Positions 41,863-50,570 of a stretch of DNA of 64,000 bases are shown here, piece after piece. The translations under genes and the position numbers were made by a program. Within the stretch, counting starts at the first letter, position 1, and each line of letters opens with the position of its first letter. Source of the stretch: CBDDDW01 sp965226805 (GTDB lineage: Bacteria; Chloroflexota; Dehalococcoidia; Lucifugimonadales; JAGWBF01); the NCBI GenBank assembly GCA_965226805.1, contig CBDDDW010000029.1, forward strand, positions 248,001 to 312,000, read 5' to 3'. The notes under the pieces were generated by a model. The model did not search any database and was not told the DNA's origin. It worked only from the letters and a program-made list of their open reading frames with translations.

Positions 41863-43107
41863 ATGACGACTCCCGCCAATGGCCCCGAGATGCCCCTCGA
41901 AGGCGTCAAAGTGATAGAGTTGGGCCACTTCGTCGCGGGGCCCTACTGCGCCCGGCTGCTGGCCGACTCCGGGGCTGAAGTCGTCAAGGTGGAGCCTCCT
42001 GAGGGTGATGAAGCCCGGCGTCAGGGGCCCTTCCCTGATGACACCCAGGACCCCAGCCGTAGCGGCCTCTACCTTTACCTGAACGCCAACAAGCTGGGTA
42101 TCGTCCTCAACACCCAGTCCCCGGAAGGCAGAGCTGTGCTTATGGGCCTGCTGAAGGACGCCGATATCCTGGTGGAGAACAATTCCCCTCGGGAGATGGC
42201 CGGGCAGGGTCTGGACTACCGCTCGCTTCACAGGGAGCACCCCCATCTCATCGTGACCTCCATAACCGCCTTCGGACAGACGGGGCCTTATCGCGACTAC
42301 CGTGGGGACGACCTGGTTGCAGTGAACATGGGGGGATTGGCCTACTCGACCCCGGGTCTCCCCGATTCGGTCGAGGACCCCGATCTCGAGCCACCCCTCA
42401 GGCCGGCTACCTACGCGGGCGACTTCACCGCAGCCATAAGTGGGGCCGTGGCTACCATGCTGGCTCTAATGGCGAGGGAGCGAAGCGGGGCGGGACGCCA
42501 CGTGGACGTGTCGGTCCAGGAGGCGGTCGCCTCGACGATGACCTGGGACCTGGCTCCCACGTCCTACCTGGGTCTTGTCAGGCGCAGGGGGACGCGCCTG
42601 GGCTACGGCCCCATGCCCAACTGCTACTTGCCCTGCAAGGACGGGTACGTGGTGCTGACCGCATTCTCAGACGATCACTGGGCAAAACTGGTGAAGATAA
42701 TGGGGAATCCAGATTGGGCCGAGAGCGAGCTGTTCAGCAGCCCCACGGCGAGGGCCGACAGCTGGGATGGGCTGCGCTTTCTGATCCTGGAGTGGACTAT
42801 GACCCACACCGGGCGGGAGATTTACGAGGCGACGCAGTCTCAAGGAATTCCTTGCTTTCCGGCCTTCGACGTGAGCCAAGCGATTGCCACGGAGCAGATA
42901 GCCGCCAGGGGGTACCTCCGGGAAGAAGACCTGGGGGATGGCCGCGTAGGCCGGCTCCCGGGCCTTCCCTTCCGCTTCGGCGACTCTCCCTGGTCTCTTC
43001 GAATGGAAGCCCCTGCACTAGGGGAGCACACCACCGCGGTGCTATCAGAGCGCTTGGGGTACGGAGGCCCGGAACTGGAGCGTCTAAGGGGGTTGGGTGT
43101 TATCTAG
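41863..43107 (+). CDS. Family III CoA-transferase (CaiB/BaiF) 1
   Basis: 414 residues. N-terminal half GVKVIELGHFVAGPYCARLLADSGAEVVKVEPP, the family signature; conserved aspartate in TYAGDFTAAISG near 186, the residue that forms the acyl-enzyme anhydride; C-terminal VLTAFSDDHWAKL and CFPAFDVSQAI. Transfers CoA between acids in the cytoplasm. It precedes the second CoA-transferase by twelve bases, so both are in one operon. Such pairs occur in CoA-dependent degradation of organic acids; the acid is unknown. Confidence 0.92.
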   Translation: MTTPANGPEMPLEGVKVIELGHFVAGPYCARLLADSGAEVVKVEPPEGDEARRQGPFPDDTQDPSRSGLYLYLNANKLGIVLNTQSPEGRAVLMGLLKDADILVENNSPREMAGQGLDYRSLHREHPHLIVTSITAFGQTGPYRDYRGDDLVAVNMGGLAYSTPGLPDSVEDPDLEPPLRPATYAGDFTAAISGAVATMLALMARERSGAGRHVDVSVQEAVASTMTWDLAPTSYLGLVRRRGTRLGYGPMPNCYLPCKDGYVVLTAFSDDHWAKLVKIMGNPDWAESELFSSPTARADSWDGLRFLILEWTMTHTGREIYEATQSQGIPCFPAFDVSQAIATEQIAARGYLREEDLGDGRVGRLPGLPFRFGDSPWSLRMEAPALGEHTTAVLSERLGYGGPELERLRGLGVI

Positions 43108-43119
43108 GAGTCCGGCGAA

Positions 43120-44334
43120 GTGAGCAGCGAGCTACCGCTGAGGGGCATCAGGGTTGTGGACCTGGGCCAGGCCGTGGCCGCCCCCTTTGCCGGCATGTGG
43201 CTGGCTACTATGGGTGCCGAGGTCATTCACCTGGAGAGCCACCGGCGCCTCAGCAACCGGCTGTGGCCGCCTTTCGCCGACGATGTTCATGGATTGAACC
43301 GGTCGGGCCTCTACAACCTATACAACGCGAGCAAGCTGAGCCTTACTCTGGACCTCCGCACGGACGCCGGGCGGGAGATCGCCCACTCCCTGATAGCGAT
43401 CTCCGACGTGGTGACCGAGAACTACTCCACTGGCACCATGGAGAAGCTGGGGCTGGGCTACCAGGAGCTAACCAAAATACGTCCGGACGTCATCATGCTC
43501 TCGATGAGCGCCGTGGGACGGACCGGCCCGATGAGGCACTTCGTTGGGTATCACAGCGCGGTGCTTATGATGAGCGGCCTGGCCGACATAACCGGCTACC
43601 CTCAGGGCCACCCACGTATCATGGGCACCGTGTTCCCCGACCCAGTAAGCGGGATGTACGCCGTGTTCGCGGTGCTGGGCGCCCTCTATCGGCGATCCAA
43701 GAAGGGGATGGGTCAATACATCGACGTGGCCATGACGGAAGCGATGATGAGTCTCATGCCCGAGGCGATTTTCGACTACACCCTCAATAACCGCAAGCCA
43801 CAGCGCGTTGGGAATGAGGATCCCTGGAAGGCTCCCCACGGCGTCTATAGGTGCCGGGGGGACGACAGGTGGCTCGCTATTTCGGTGGGCTCCGATGAAG
43901 AGTGGAGGGCCCTGTGTGAGGCTGCGGACCATAAGGACTGGCTGAAGGATCCCCGCTTCGCCGATGGAGAGGCCCGACGGCGCCACCGGGATGAGCTTAA
44001 CGCTGTGGTGGAGGCTTGGACCAGGGAGCTTGAGCCGATAGAGGCGACACGCCTGCTCCAAGATGCGGGTGTCCCCGCCGGTCCCTCCCTGACTACGGAG
44101 GACCTCCTGAACGACCCACATCTCAAAGAGCGGGGATTCGTAGTCGAGGTGGACCATCCGGAGGTGGGGCGCCGCGCCATGGGTAGCGTACCCTGGAAGA
44201 TCAGCGAGATGGACCCGCCCGACCATCGCCCCGCTCCCCTGATAGGCCAGCACAACGGGTACGTCCTATGTGAGATCCTGGGGCATTCCACAGAGCAGAT
44301 GGAGCGTTGGGTCGAGGAGGGTGTGGTCGTCTAG
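43120..44334 (+). CDS. Family III CoA-transferase (CaiB/BaiF) 2
   Basis: 404 residues, GTG start with AGGAG nine bases upstream. GIRVVDLGQAVAAPFAGMWLATMGAEVIHLES is the family N-terminus. The catalytic aspartate position reads FPDPVSGMYAVFAVL. It is diverged from the upstream copy (different insert after MGAEVIHLESHRRLSNR), so the two are not a recent duplication and may form a heteromer or use different acids. It ends five bases before the stop of the convergent thiolase gene. Confidence 0.92.
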   Translation: MSSELPLRGIRVVDLGQAVAAPFAGMWLATMGAEVIHLESHRRLSNRLWPPFADDVHGLNRSGLYNLYNASKLSLTLDLRTDAGREIAHSLIAISDVVTENYSTGTMEKLGLGYQELTKIRPDVIMLSMSAVGRTGPMRHFVGYHSAVLMMSGLADITGYPQGHPRIMGTVFPDPVSGMYAVFAVLGALYRRSKKGMGQYIDVAMTEAMMSLMPEAIFDYTLNNRKPQRVGNEDPWKAPHGVYRCRGDDRWLAISVGSDEEWRALCEAADHKDWLKDPRFADGEARRRHRDELNAVVEAWTRELEPIEATRLLQDAGVPAGPSLTTEDLLNDPHLKERGFVVEVDHPEVGRRAMGSVPWKISEMDPPDHRPAPLIGQHNGYVLCEILGHSTEQMERWVEEGVVV

Positions 44335-44339
44335 CCCCG

Positions 44340-45464
44340 TCACCTCTTGAGTATGGTCACGGAGACGTTGGGGCCGGCGCCGAAGTTCTGATTGAGTCCC
44401 GCCTTGGGGCTCGCGACCTGCCTGGGTCCGGCCTCTCCCCTTAGCTGCCAGACGATCTCCGCGATTCCCGCGAGGCCCGTCGCCCCCGTGGCGTTGCCCC
44501 GAGATAAGTAGCCGCCATCGGTGTTGACGGGTATGTCCCCGGTGATCTCCGTCCTGCCTTCGTCGATGAGGCGTCCGCCTTCGCCTTCTGGACAGAGTCC
44601 CAGCTCCTCACAGGAGATGATCTCGGCCGAGGCCATAGCGTCCTGACACTCGACGATGCTCAAGTCCTCGGGGCCAACCCCGGCTATCTCGTAGGCCTTC
44701 TCGGCGGTGCGCCCCACCATGCCTGGCGGCTCCTGCAGAGTGTAACGGTCGTAGTTGGCCGAGGTCAGCACGCTGGCTGCCACGGTGATCGGCACCTTGC
44801 CGGTATATCTCTGCGCGACCTCCCTGGAGCAGACAACAGCGGCGGCTGCGCCGTCCACCACCGGCGCCATCATGTAGATGGTGAGCGGGTCGCAAATCAT
44901 CCTGGATGTGAGCACGTCCTCTATGGTGAGGTCGCCGAACTGCTGGTAGTGAGCGTACGGGCACAGGGCGGCGTTCTTGTGACTCTTGACGGACACCTTG
45001 GCGAACTGCTCCACGGTGGTCCCGTATTTGTCCATGTGAACACGAGCTTCCTGGGAATAGAATCCAGGACCGTGGGCCAATCCCATCCGCCGCATCCAAA
45101 GGGGGAAGTTGGTGAGTGGTATCATGCCCCTCTCCTGCTTCTCCACGGCCACGGTCATGGCCATGTCGCAGAACCCCGAAGCTACCGCCCTGTAGGCGTC
45201 GCTGAGGGCCGAGGGTCCGCTGGAGCAGGCGGCTTCCACGTTCATGACGGGGATCCCGGTAAGGCCCAGCTCAGCTACGATGTTGTTGCCGAACCCGGAC
45301 CCACCGAACATTGAGCCGGCGAACACCGCCTGGATGTCCTTCCACTCCACGCCCGCATCCTCAAGGGCGTTCAGGGCGGCCTCCCTGCCCATCTCCGCGT
45401 TGGTCTTCTCGGGGTATCGGCCGAACTTGTGGATTCCCACGCCCAGGATAACGATCTCCCTCAA
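44340..45464 (-). CDS. Thiolase (SCP-x/acetyl-CoA acetyltransferase-like)
   Basis: 374 residues. The nucleophile cysteine is present in EAACSSGPSAL (about residue 79), unlike in the broken paralogue at 30119. Other thiolase marks: KYGTTVEQFAKVSVKSH, DLSIVECQDAMASAEII and PVNTDGGYLSRGNATGATGLAGIAEIVWQLRG. The C-terminal end has NQNFGAGPNVSVTIL instead of the usual HxxxxxG. It partners with the DUF35 protein ending 13 bases upstream. The pair would catalyse CoA-ester condensation or cleavage. It converges with the CoA-transferases; the genes almost touch. Confidence 0.88.
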   Translation of the reverse strand: MREIVILGVGIHKFGRYPEKTNAEMGREAALNALEDAGVEWKDIQAVFAGSMFGGSGFGNNIVAELGLTGIPVMNVEAACSSGPSALSDAYRAVASGFCDMAMTVAVEKQERGMIPLTNFPLWMRRMGLAHGPGFYSQEARVHMDKYGTTVEQFAKVSVKSHKNAALCPYAHYQQFGDLTIEDVLTSRMICDPLTIYMMAPVVDGAAAAVVCSREVAQRYTGKVPITVAASVLTSANYDRYTLQEPPGMVGRTAEKAYEIAGVGPEDLSIVECQDAMASAEIISCEELGLCPEGEGGRLIDEGRTEITGDIPVNTDGGYLSRGNATGATGLAGIAEIVWQLRGEAGPRQVASPKAGLNQNFGAGPNVSVTILKR

Positions 45465-45477
45465 GGTTGGTCCTCCT

Positions 45478-45909
45478 CTAGGCGGCTCGATTTTCCGGCT
45501 TAAACTTGTAGGTCATAACTTCGTTGCCGTCCGGATCGTCCTTGAATTTCTCTATTACCAACTCCACGTCCAGGCCAGGCTTCACAGATTCGGGATCGAT
45601 GCCGGTGATCGCTGCGGGAACGAGCACCCCCTCGGGCAGCTCTACATGTCCCAAAACGTATGGGACTGGCCCCTCATACTGGGGGGGAGCCTGCCTGACT
45701 ACCGTGTAGGTATAAACCGTGCCCCTCCTGCTGAGGGCCACTTCCTCGATATCACCACTAAAGCATTTGGCGCAGATAACACGCTTGGGGAAAAAGACTT
45801 CGGCGCAAACGTTGCACCTGCTCCCGATCAGGTGTGCCTCCTCGCCGTCCGAGGACGGCAAGGTGAACAGACCAGGAGCTATGGGGATGCGTTTCGATTC
45901 TGAGGCCAT
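45478..45909 (-). CDS. DUF35/OB-fold Zn-ribbon protein
   Basis: 143 residues. Zn ribbon CNVCAEVFFPKRVICAKC at about 32-49, then the OB-fold (GTVYTYTVVRQAPPQYEGPVPYVLGHVELPEGVLVPAAI). First gene of the operon with the thiolase. Family members dock on the thiolase and bind acyl-CoA. A clear promoter with an overlapping inverted repeat lies upstream at 45957-45991, so this pair is probably regulated. Compared with the DUF35 protein at 31298 it starts at a normal ATG. Confidence 0.88.
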   Translation of the reverse strand: MASESKRIPIAPGLFTLPSSDGEEAHLIGSRCNVCAEVFFPKRVICAKCFSGDIEEVALSRRGTVYTYTVVRQAPPQYEGPVPYVLGHVELPEGVLVPAAITGIDPESVKPGLDVELVIEKFKDDPDGNEVMTYKFKPENRAA

Positions 45910-45956
45910 ATCGGCTGTTAGCTCAACTCAGGCGCCGGGTCTTCGGCATTTCGGTA

Positions 45957-45991
45957 ACGCCAATCATACCTACACGCACGATTGGCGTCAA
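45957..45991 (-). promoter_or_regulatory. Promoter with overlapping operator before the DUF35/thiolase operon
   Basis: On the minus strand TTGACG (45986-45991), 17-base spacer, TATGAT (45963-45968). A perfect inverted repeat, ACGCCAATC (45957-45965) and GATTGGCGT (45980-45988) with 14 bases between, covers both boxes. This is a classic repressor layout. The regulator is not in the window as far as I can tell. Confidence 0.7.
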
Positions 45992-46123
45992 GCTGCCGGG
46001 GAGCGGGCGCGAGATCTTGTGACTTAACGGCCACCTACGGGAAATCGAGGCCGAGGGGAGGGGATGCCCGCCGGGAACCATCCACTCCACCCGGCAGGTG
46101 GGAAGGAATATACGGCATGGAAT

Positions 46124-47422
46124 CTAGTCCCCCACATGATTCGCCGACCACGCCAGGCTTTCCGCGCCGCGCCCATTCTGGCTTCCGGGTTTAACAAGCG
46201 GAGTGTCGCCCCAGGGGACGTCGGGGAGGTTGCGCTGGCGCCGGACCTCGTTGATTGTCAGCACACCCCGGTCCAGCAGCTTGGCCTCTCGCTCAACACG
46301 GTTGTCCTGGTCCTCTCGCAGCGCTTCGATGTCCGCCAGGTCGAACTCCACCCGGAGATCCGAGTATCCCAGACGGGGCAAGAGCTTCTCATTCAGTTGC
46401 TCCTCGAGGAATTTCATCTCCGGGATCATGGTGTTGCGCCAGAAAAGTCTTTCGGCCGTGTTGATGTTGGCAAAGGTGGCCTGCTGGTAGTCTGACAGCA
46501 GCGGCAGGGGCACTCCATAAACCCGGCTCACGTCCTCCAGGCTCCAGCGAAGCCCCAGGACAAACTCCATCTCACGCTGGCTGAATCCTACGTTGGACAC
46601 GGTCTTGATATCCTTGATGAAGCTGGCGATTGCGGGGCGGTGTGCGTTCCCAGGTCCCCTGTAACGCTTCTCCCAGCGCTCGTAGAAGTCCTCTACTTCG
46701 TCGTCGCTCATGGTCTCCTCGGTGGTGAAGATCACGTCGGGCATGGCGTAGTTTTTGAAGAAGTTACGGTTAAACTTGAGTGCGTCAAGGCCCATATCGG
46801 CCGAGAGGCGGACAGGTGCCACGGGCGCCAGCCCGGCGTACTCCTCCAGGGGGTTGAAGTAGCGCATCCAGATTATGTCGTCAGCGGTGTACGCGACCGG
46901 GCCCAGCGCCCCCATGTACACGTACCCTTTCACGTATTTCCCTTTGTCGGGAAGGACCCGCATCCTATCGGGGCGCAGGGTCCAAATCTCCCACTGCCCA
47001 CGCTCGTCCCTTTCCAGTGCCCAGAAGGCCGAACCCCACAGGTTCAGATATGTCTCGGTGGCCCGCCAGAGTTCGCCCCGAGTCTGCCAGCCGTTCACGC
47101 TGTCCATCAGCCTCTGCGCCGGATGGTCGTCGCCCACGGGCAGCCAGTCGCCGGCCGTACGTCGCAGCACCGTCACCTTCGGCCTGGCGAGAGCTTCGCT
47201 ACGGATCCTGATGGCGGAATAAATGGGGACCGAGGTAGCATAGTACTCGCCGTATGCCGTGCGCGCCCAGCTCTGTCCTACTCCCGATGTTTCTGCGAAC
47301 CGGTCAACATCTACCGAGGCGGCCCGGCTGCGCTTATTCACGATTCGCGGCCCGGTTCTTCCGGGAAACAGGCTGAGAACGCGCTCCAAGATATTGCCGA
47401 CCTTTGCCTTACCAGCAGCCAT
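46124..47422 (-). CDS. Phage portal protein (HK97-type)
   Basis: About 432 residues; the ATG at 47422 is chosen because AGGAGG is five bases upstream. HK97-type portal marks: VPIYSAIRIRSEALARPKV, GSAFWALERDERGQWEIWTLRPDRMRV, DIIWMRYFNPLEEYAGLAPVAP, FSQREMEFVLGLRWSLEDVSRVYGVPLPLL and a late NEVRRQRNLPDVPWGDTPL. It forms the DNA entry ring of the capsid. It follows the terminase gene, the normal order. No prohead protease or capsid gene follows, so the module is cut off here. Confidence 0.9.
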   Translation of the reverse strand: MAAGKAKVGNILERVLSLFPGRTGPRIVNKRSRAASVDVDRFAETSGVGQSWARTAYGEYYATSVPIYSAIRIRSEALARPKVTVLRRTAGDWLPVGDDHPAQRLMDSVNGWQTRGELWRATETYLNLWGSAFWALERDERGQWEIWTLRPDRMRVLPDKGKYVKGYVYMGALGPVAYTADDIIWMRYFNPLEEYAGLAPVAPVRLSADMGLDALKFNRNFFKNYAMPDVIFTTEETMSDDEVEDFYERWEKRYRGPGNAHRPAIASFIKDIKTVSNVGFSQREMEFVLGLRWSLEDVSRVYGVPLPLLSDYQQATFANINTAERLFWRNTMIPEMKFLEEQLNEKLLPRLGYSDLRVEFDLADIEALREDQDNRVEREAKLLDRGVLTINEVRRQRNLPDVPWGDTPLVKPGSQNGRGAESLAWSANHVGD

Positions 47423-47568
47423 GTCATCCTCCTGGGTCCTCCCTCCTTTTTTCAAGGAAAGGGGGGAAAGAATCGTTTTGGACACCCCGAGTGCCCTGCC
47501 GGTTGGGGCGGCGGCTGCCCCGTCAGGGCTCCCGGTTCACGCGTAACAGAAGCGCTAGAAACACTACG

Positions 47569-48921
47569 CTAGCGCCACACCTTAACCCTGCGCTTGTAGG
47601 CGCAGAACGCGAGCATAAGGGCATCGGCCTTGTCGGGAGACGGGACACTCCGGCGCCGCATCTCCTCTTTGCTCTCTATCACCACCCGGCCTAGGCTATT
47701 GAACGTATACCGAAGCCCAGCCAGCTGGCCGACCAGCTCGTTATCTGGAGGTAGCTTTAGGATGCCATCTATAAATAGCGAGCGCAGCGTCCAGTAGCCC
47801 TCGGCGCGCTGGTTGGCGAAGTGCTCGCCGTCACGGGCCGAGCTACCCACGTTCACACCCTGGACGCCGTAGCCTTGCTCCCTGAGGCGATCCACGACCC
47901 CGGCTCCAATCCCCACCTCGTCTACGACCACTTCATCGGGTTGCCATCTGTCAACGGAGTTGATAATTAAACCCGTCAGCTTCATGGTGTCCAGGCCACG
48001 TAGCGACTGGACCTCTTCCACCGTCATGCCGCGTCTCTGGAGGATCACACTCTTATCCGAGCCAAACCGTGCCACGTCCACCGCGATGACGACCGGCTCC
48101 CGTCCCGAAGATGGCTGCCCCTCACGGTCCACCGCGGCCTCGATATATGACAATGCGATGAGGGTGTCTTCGCCCTGATCCGGGAACTCCCCAAGGACCC
48201 TGGCCTGATATATGGGATTGTCCTCACCCCACACCTTCTTCCGCTCCTCTACCCACCGCTGGCTCACCAAGCCACGGACCGCGACCCGGCCGGCCTGTAC
48301 GTTGGGGCTATCCAGCGCCGAGATGGTCACCGTGTGGAAAATCCCACGGTCTTCGTAGAAGGCTCTGCGAAAAGCCCCGCTCATGGTCGTGGGATTCCCT
48401 ATGAGGAGGAGCCTGCAGTTGTCCGAAGTCATCGTCCCCTCGATGGCCTCGTAGATCGTCTCTTCCACTCCCTCGGCCTCGTCCACCACGATTAGCATGT
48501 TGGGACTATGGAACCCCTGGAACTCATCGTCGCTGTCGGCAGAGAGCCCCAAGGCGAATCTCCCTTCGGACATTTCCAGGCGGGTGTCCAGCAGCCTTCC
48601 GCCGAGGGTGAATCGAGCTCGGTGGTAGAGTCTGTGTAGCTCCCTTCACAGGACGTGGCGCACCTGGCGGAAGGTGGGCGCCGTGCTCAGGACTATAGAC
48701 GGGTCGTGGCAGCACAGGAACCACAGAATGGCGACGGCGGCGCAGAACCCTTTGCCAAGACCGTTGCCTGACTTCACCACTACCCTCCGATGCTCTGTCA
48801 GGGCCTGGAGCACCTCCTCCTGTTTGCTCCATAGGTCCACTCCCAGGACGTCCCTGGCGAACCCCACCGGCGAAGAGCAATGCTCACCCCGACGCTCGTA
48901 AGGCGGTTTAGCTATCTTCAA
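47569..48921 (-). pseudogene. Phage terminase large subunit with an in-frame TGA
   Basis: One frame from TTG 48921 to TAG 47569, 450 codons, the normal length, broken only by TGA at 48646-48648. Upstream part has Walker A VVKSGNGLGKGFCA and APTFRQVRHVL; downstream part has the Walker B IVVDEAEGVEE and nuclease start IAVDVARFGSDKS. At the TGA relatives usually have tryptophan (VLWRE...). The ATPase half and the nuclease half would be split if TGA stops translation. Cuts and packages phage DNA into proheads. Overlaps the small gene upstream. Confidence 0.85.
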
Positions 48922-49030
48922 TATTTTCGCGTGCCTCGCAAATCAGCTCTTGCCTCTGAGAACAACCTTGAGCAAGCATGCCATACGGAACGCGGCGCTC
49001 AGGTCGAAGCTTTTCTATTCGAGCGCTCAT
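48908..49030 (-). CDS. Tiny phage protein (40 residues)
   Basis: MSARIEKLRPERRVPYGMLA to the end ICEARENIEDS. Its ATG overlaps the stop of the Zn-ribbon gene (ATGA), and its stop overlaps the terminase start, a tight phage-like arrangement. Basic N-terminus; function unknown. It may be a reduced terminase small subunit or a leader. Confidence 0.45.
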   Translation of the reverse strand: MSARIEKLRPERRVPYGMLAQGCSQRQELICEARENIEDS

Positions 49031-49206
49031 TGGACCGACTTCTTCACCACGACGTGCCGGCCAGGCCCAGATTGGGTCTCGTGGGGTAACGGGGACGACG
49101 GGCTGAAGATATAGCCGCATTCCTTGCACCGGAACACGTCATTATCTCCGTACTCCCGTTTGTCAAGCCTTATCAACCTGCTACGGCCGCAGCGGCGACA
49201 GAACAA
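49027..49206 (-). CDS. Small Zn-ribbon protein (phage)
   Basis: 59 residues starting at TTG 49206, six to seven bases after GGGAGAG. Two zinc knuckles, CRRC near the start and CKEC about 25 residues later (FRCKECGYIFSP). It sits at the head of the packaging operon and overlaps the next gene by ATGA. Probably DNA- or RNA-binding; could be related to HNH or transcription-factor-like small phage proteins. Not recognised further. Confidence 0.6.
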   Translation of the reverse strand: MFCRRCGRSRLIRLDKREYGDNDVFRCKECGYIFSPSSPLPHETQSGPGRHVVVKKSVQ

Positions 49207-49683
49207 GATACGCTCTCCCTATGCGCCTGAGGTCCTCACTGGGGCGCCATCCCGATTACTCCCCAGCTCTCTCTGACCCCGGCGCCGCCCGTTCATTCCT
49301 TGAAACAGGGACGTACCACGGTACCTCCCTGCAACTTCACATATGGGGTGGGAGTGAGAGTGGGCTCCATCTCATCAGCCCGAGCCCGCCGCTTTACCCT
49401 TTGGAAACTTCCTTCGCTAGGCCCGCCGGGCGTCGGCGCCTTCTGGGCCCGCTGAGGGTCACCGGGGTAAAGCTGTGAACCAAGATAGGAGTGCCGGGTC
49501 CGTCCCTGGCTATATTCAGCGTATCCTTCCCCAAGCGTAGGTGTCAACGAGGCCATGACATGCCGGAGGAAGCGAAGCTGCGTCCAACAGCGCCGGCGGG
49601 TGTTGTCGCTACTCTGGCAAGGGTGGTAGGTTATTAGGGGTACGTGGTAATCGGCACATTCTCTTTTTCGCGAACCCTAAACT
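49207..49683. other. Intergenic stretch between phage fragment and pilin-like gene
   Basis: No gene-like frame with family features. A border of the phage fragment may lie here, but no tRNA or repeated attachment sequence was recognised. Confidence 0.35.
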
Positions 49684-50184
49684 GTGACAAACGCTATAAC
49701 CGCAAGTTTCGTCGTCACGGTGTTCCTCTTGGTGACCCTCGGGATATTCGTCTCGCTATTGGGTATTAATAGGGACCAAGCGAACGCGCTGCGTGAGGCG
49801 AACGAGTTTCGGGCGGAACGAATACGAACTCTTATATCCATCACTGCCACAGGTTCATCCAGTTGCAGCACATACACGACAACGGCGGACAACAAAAGCG
49901 AAGGAATATCCTTTGGCGACTTTTCGGACGTAGATGTGCTGGTGCGCTACACCAACAGCACTGGAGACCTGGTGGTCAAGAGGCTGGCCCACCCGTCCCA
50001 GTGGATCGTTTCCAGCATCTCCGGCGACAACTCTAATCCCAATATCTGGGACCCGGGAGAGTCGGCCATACTGACTCTGACCTTGTCGCCGGAGCCCAAG
50101 GCCGGCACCGATGGCACAGTGGTAGTGGCTGTGCCCGGAGGCATATCCGATTCGGCATACTTCAGCGCGGACTCGAGCTGCTAA
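49684..50184 (+). CDS. Archaellum/type IV pilin-like protein (FlaF/FlaG-like)
   Basis: 166 residues, GTG start. N-terminal membrane helix ITASFVVTVFLLVTLGIFVSLLGI followed by the charged helix NRDQANALREANEFRAERIRTLI, then a beta domain with DVDVLVRYTNSTGDL, WDPGESAILTLTL and GTVVVAVPGGISDSAYF. That pattern (new strand, WxPGE, then G(V/I)SDSA) is typical of archaeal FlaF/FlaG and archaellin-like proteins, which Chloroflexota have too. No neighbouring archaellum gene in view. Anchored in the membrane, domain outside. Confidence 0.6.
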   Translation: MTNAITASFVVTVFLLVTLGIFVSLLGINRDQANALREANEFRAERIRTLISITATGSSSCSTYTTTADNKSEGISFGDFSDVDVLVRYTNSTGDLVVKRLAHPSQWIVSSISGDNSNPNIWDPGESAILTLTLSPEPKAGTDGTVVVAVPGGISDSAYFSADSSC

Positions 50185-50261
50185 CGCGTACCTAGTGTTC
50201 CGAATCTTGCTCAACTGGAGGGGGACGGGCTGACGCCCCTTAGTGTAAGTGCGACGCATGG

Positions 50262-50453
50262 AGCCTGACTCAGAAATCCCTTCTCCCCTGGCGGGAGAAG
50301 GTCAGGATGAGGGGGTGCCGACGAGGGTCGGCAGCTCGCTATCTAGAAATGACGGTTACGGGCCGATGAGAGGATCACCCTCACCTTAATCCTCTCCCAT
50401 CAAAGGGAGAGGAAAGAGACCATCGCTCTCTCATGGTAGTTATGAGACGGGCT
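50262..50453. repeat. MITE-like element, copy B
   Basis: 192 bp, same element as 18612-18807. Bounded by AGCCTGACTCA and TGAGACGGGCT, an 11-base imperfect terminal inverted repeat. The hairpin half has diverged, so the long perfect stem of copy A is lost. Lies downstream of dehalogenase-like gene 2. Confidence 0.8.
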
Positions 50454-50504
50454 CCATGCGTCGCCCCTACGAGTTCCGCCTATCGTGGTTGACGCCTAAA
50501 AAGA

Positions 50505-50529
50505 GGGACGGCCTCGAAAAGGCCGTCCC
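50505..50529 (-). terminator. Intrinsic terminator of dehalogenase-like gene 2
   Basis: Arms GGGACGGCC and GGCCGTCCC; on the minus strand the hairpin is followed by CTCTTTTTAGG. About 40 bp after the stop. Confidence 0.75.
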
Positions 50530-50570
50530 CTTTATGAAATGACCGTAGAATTAGATTGGAGTGACGAGAC

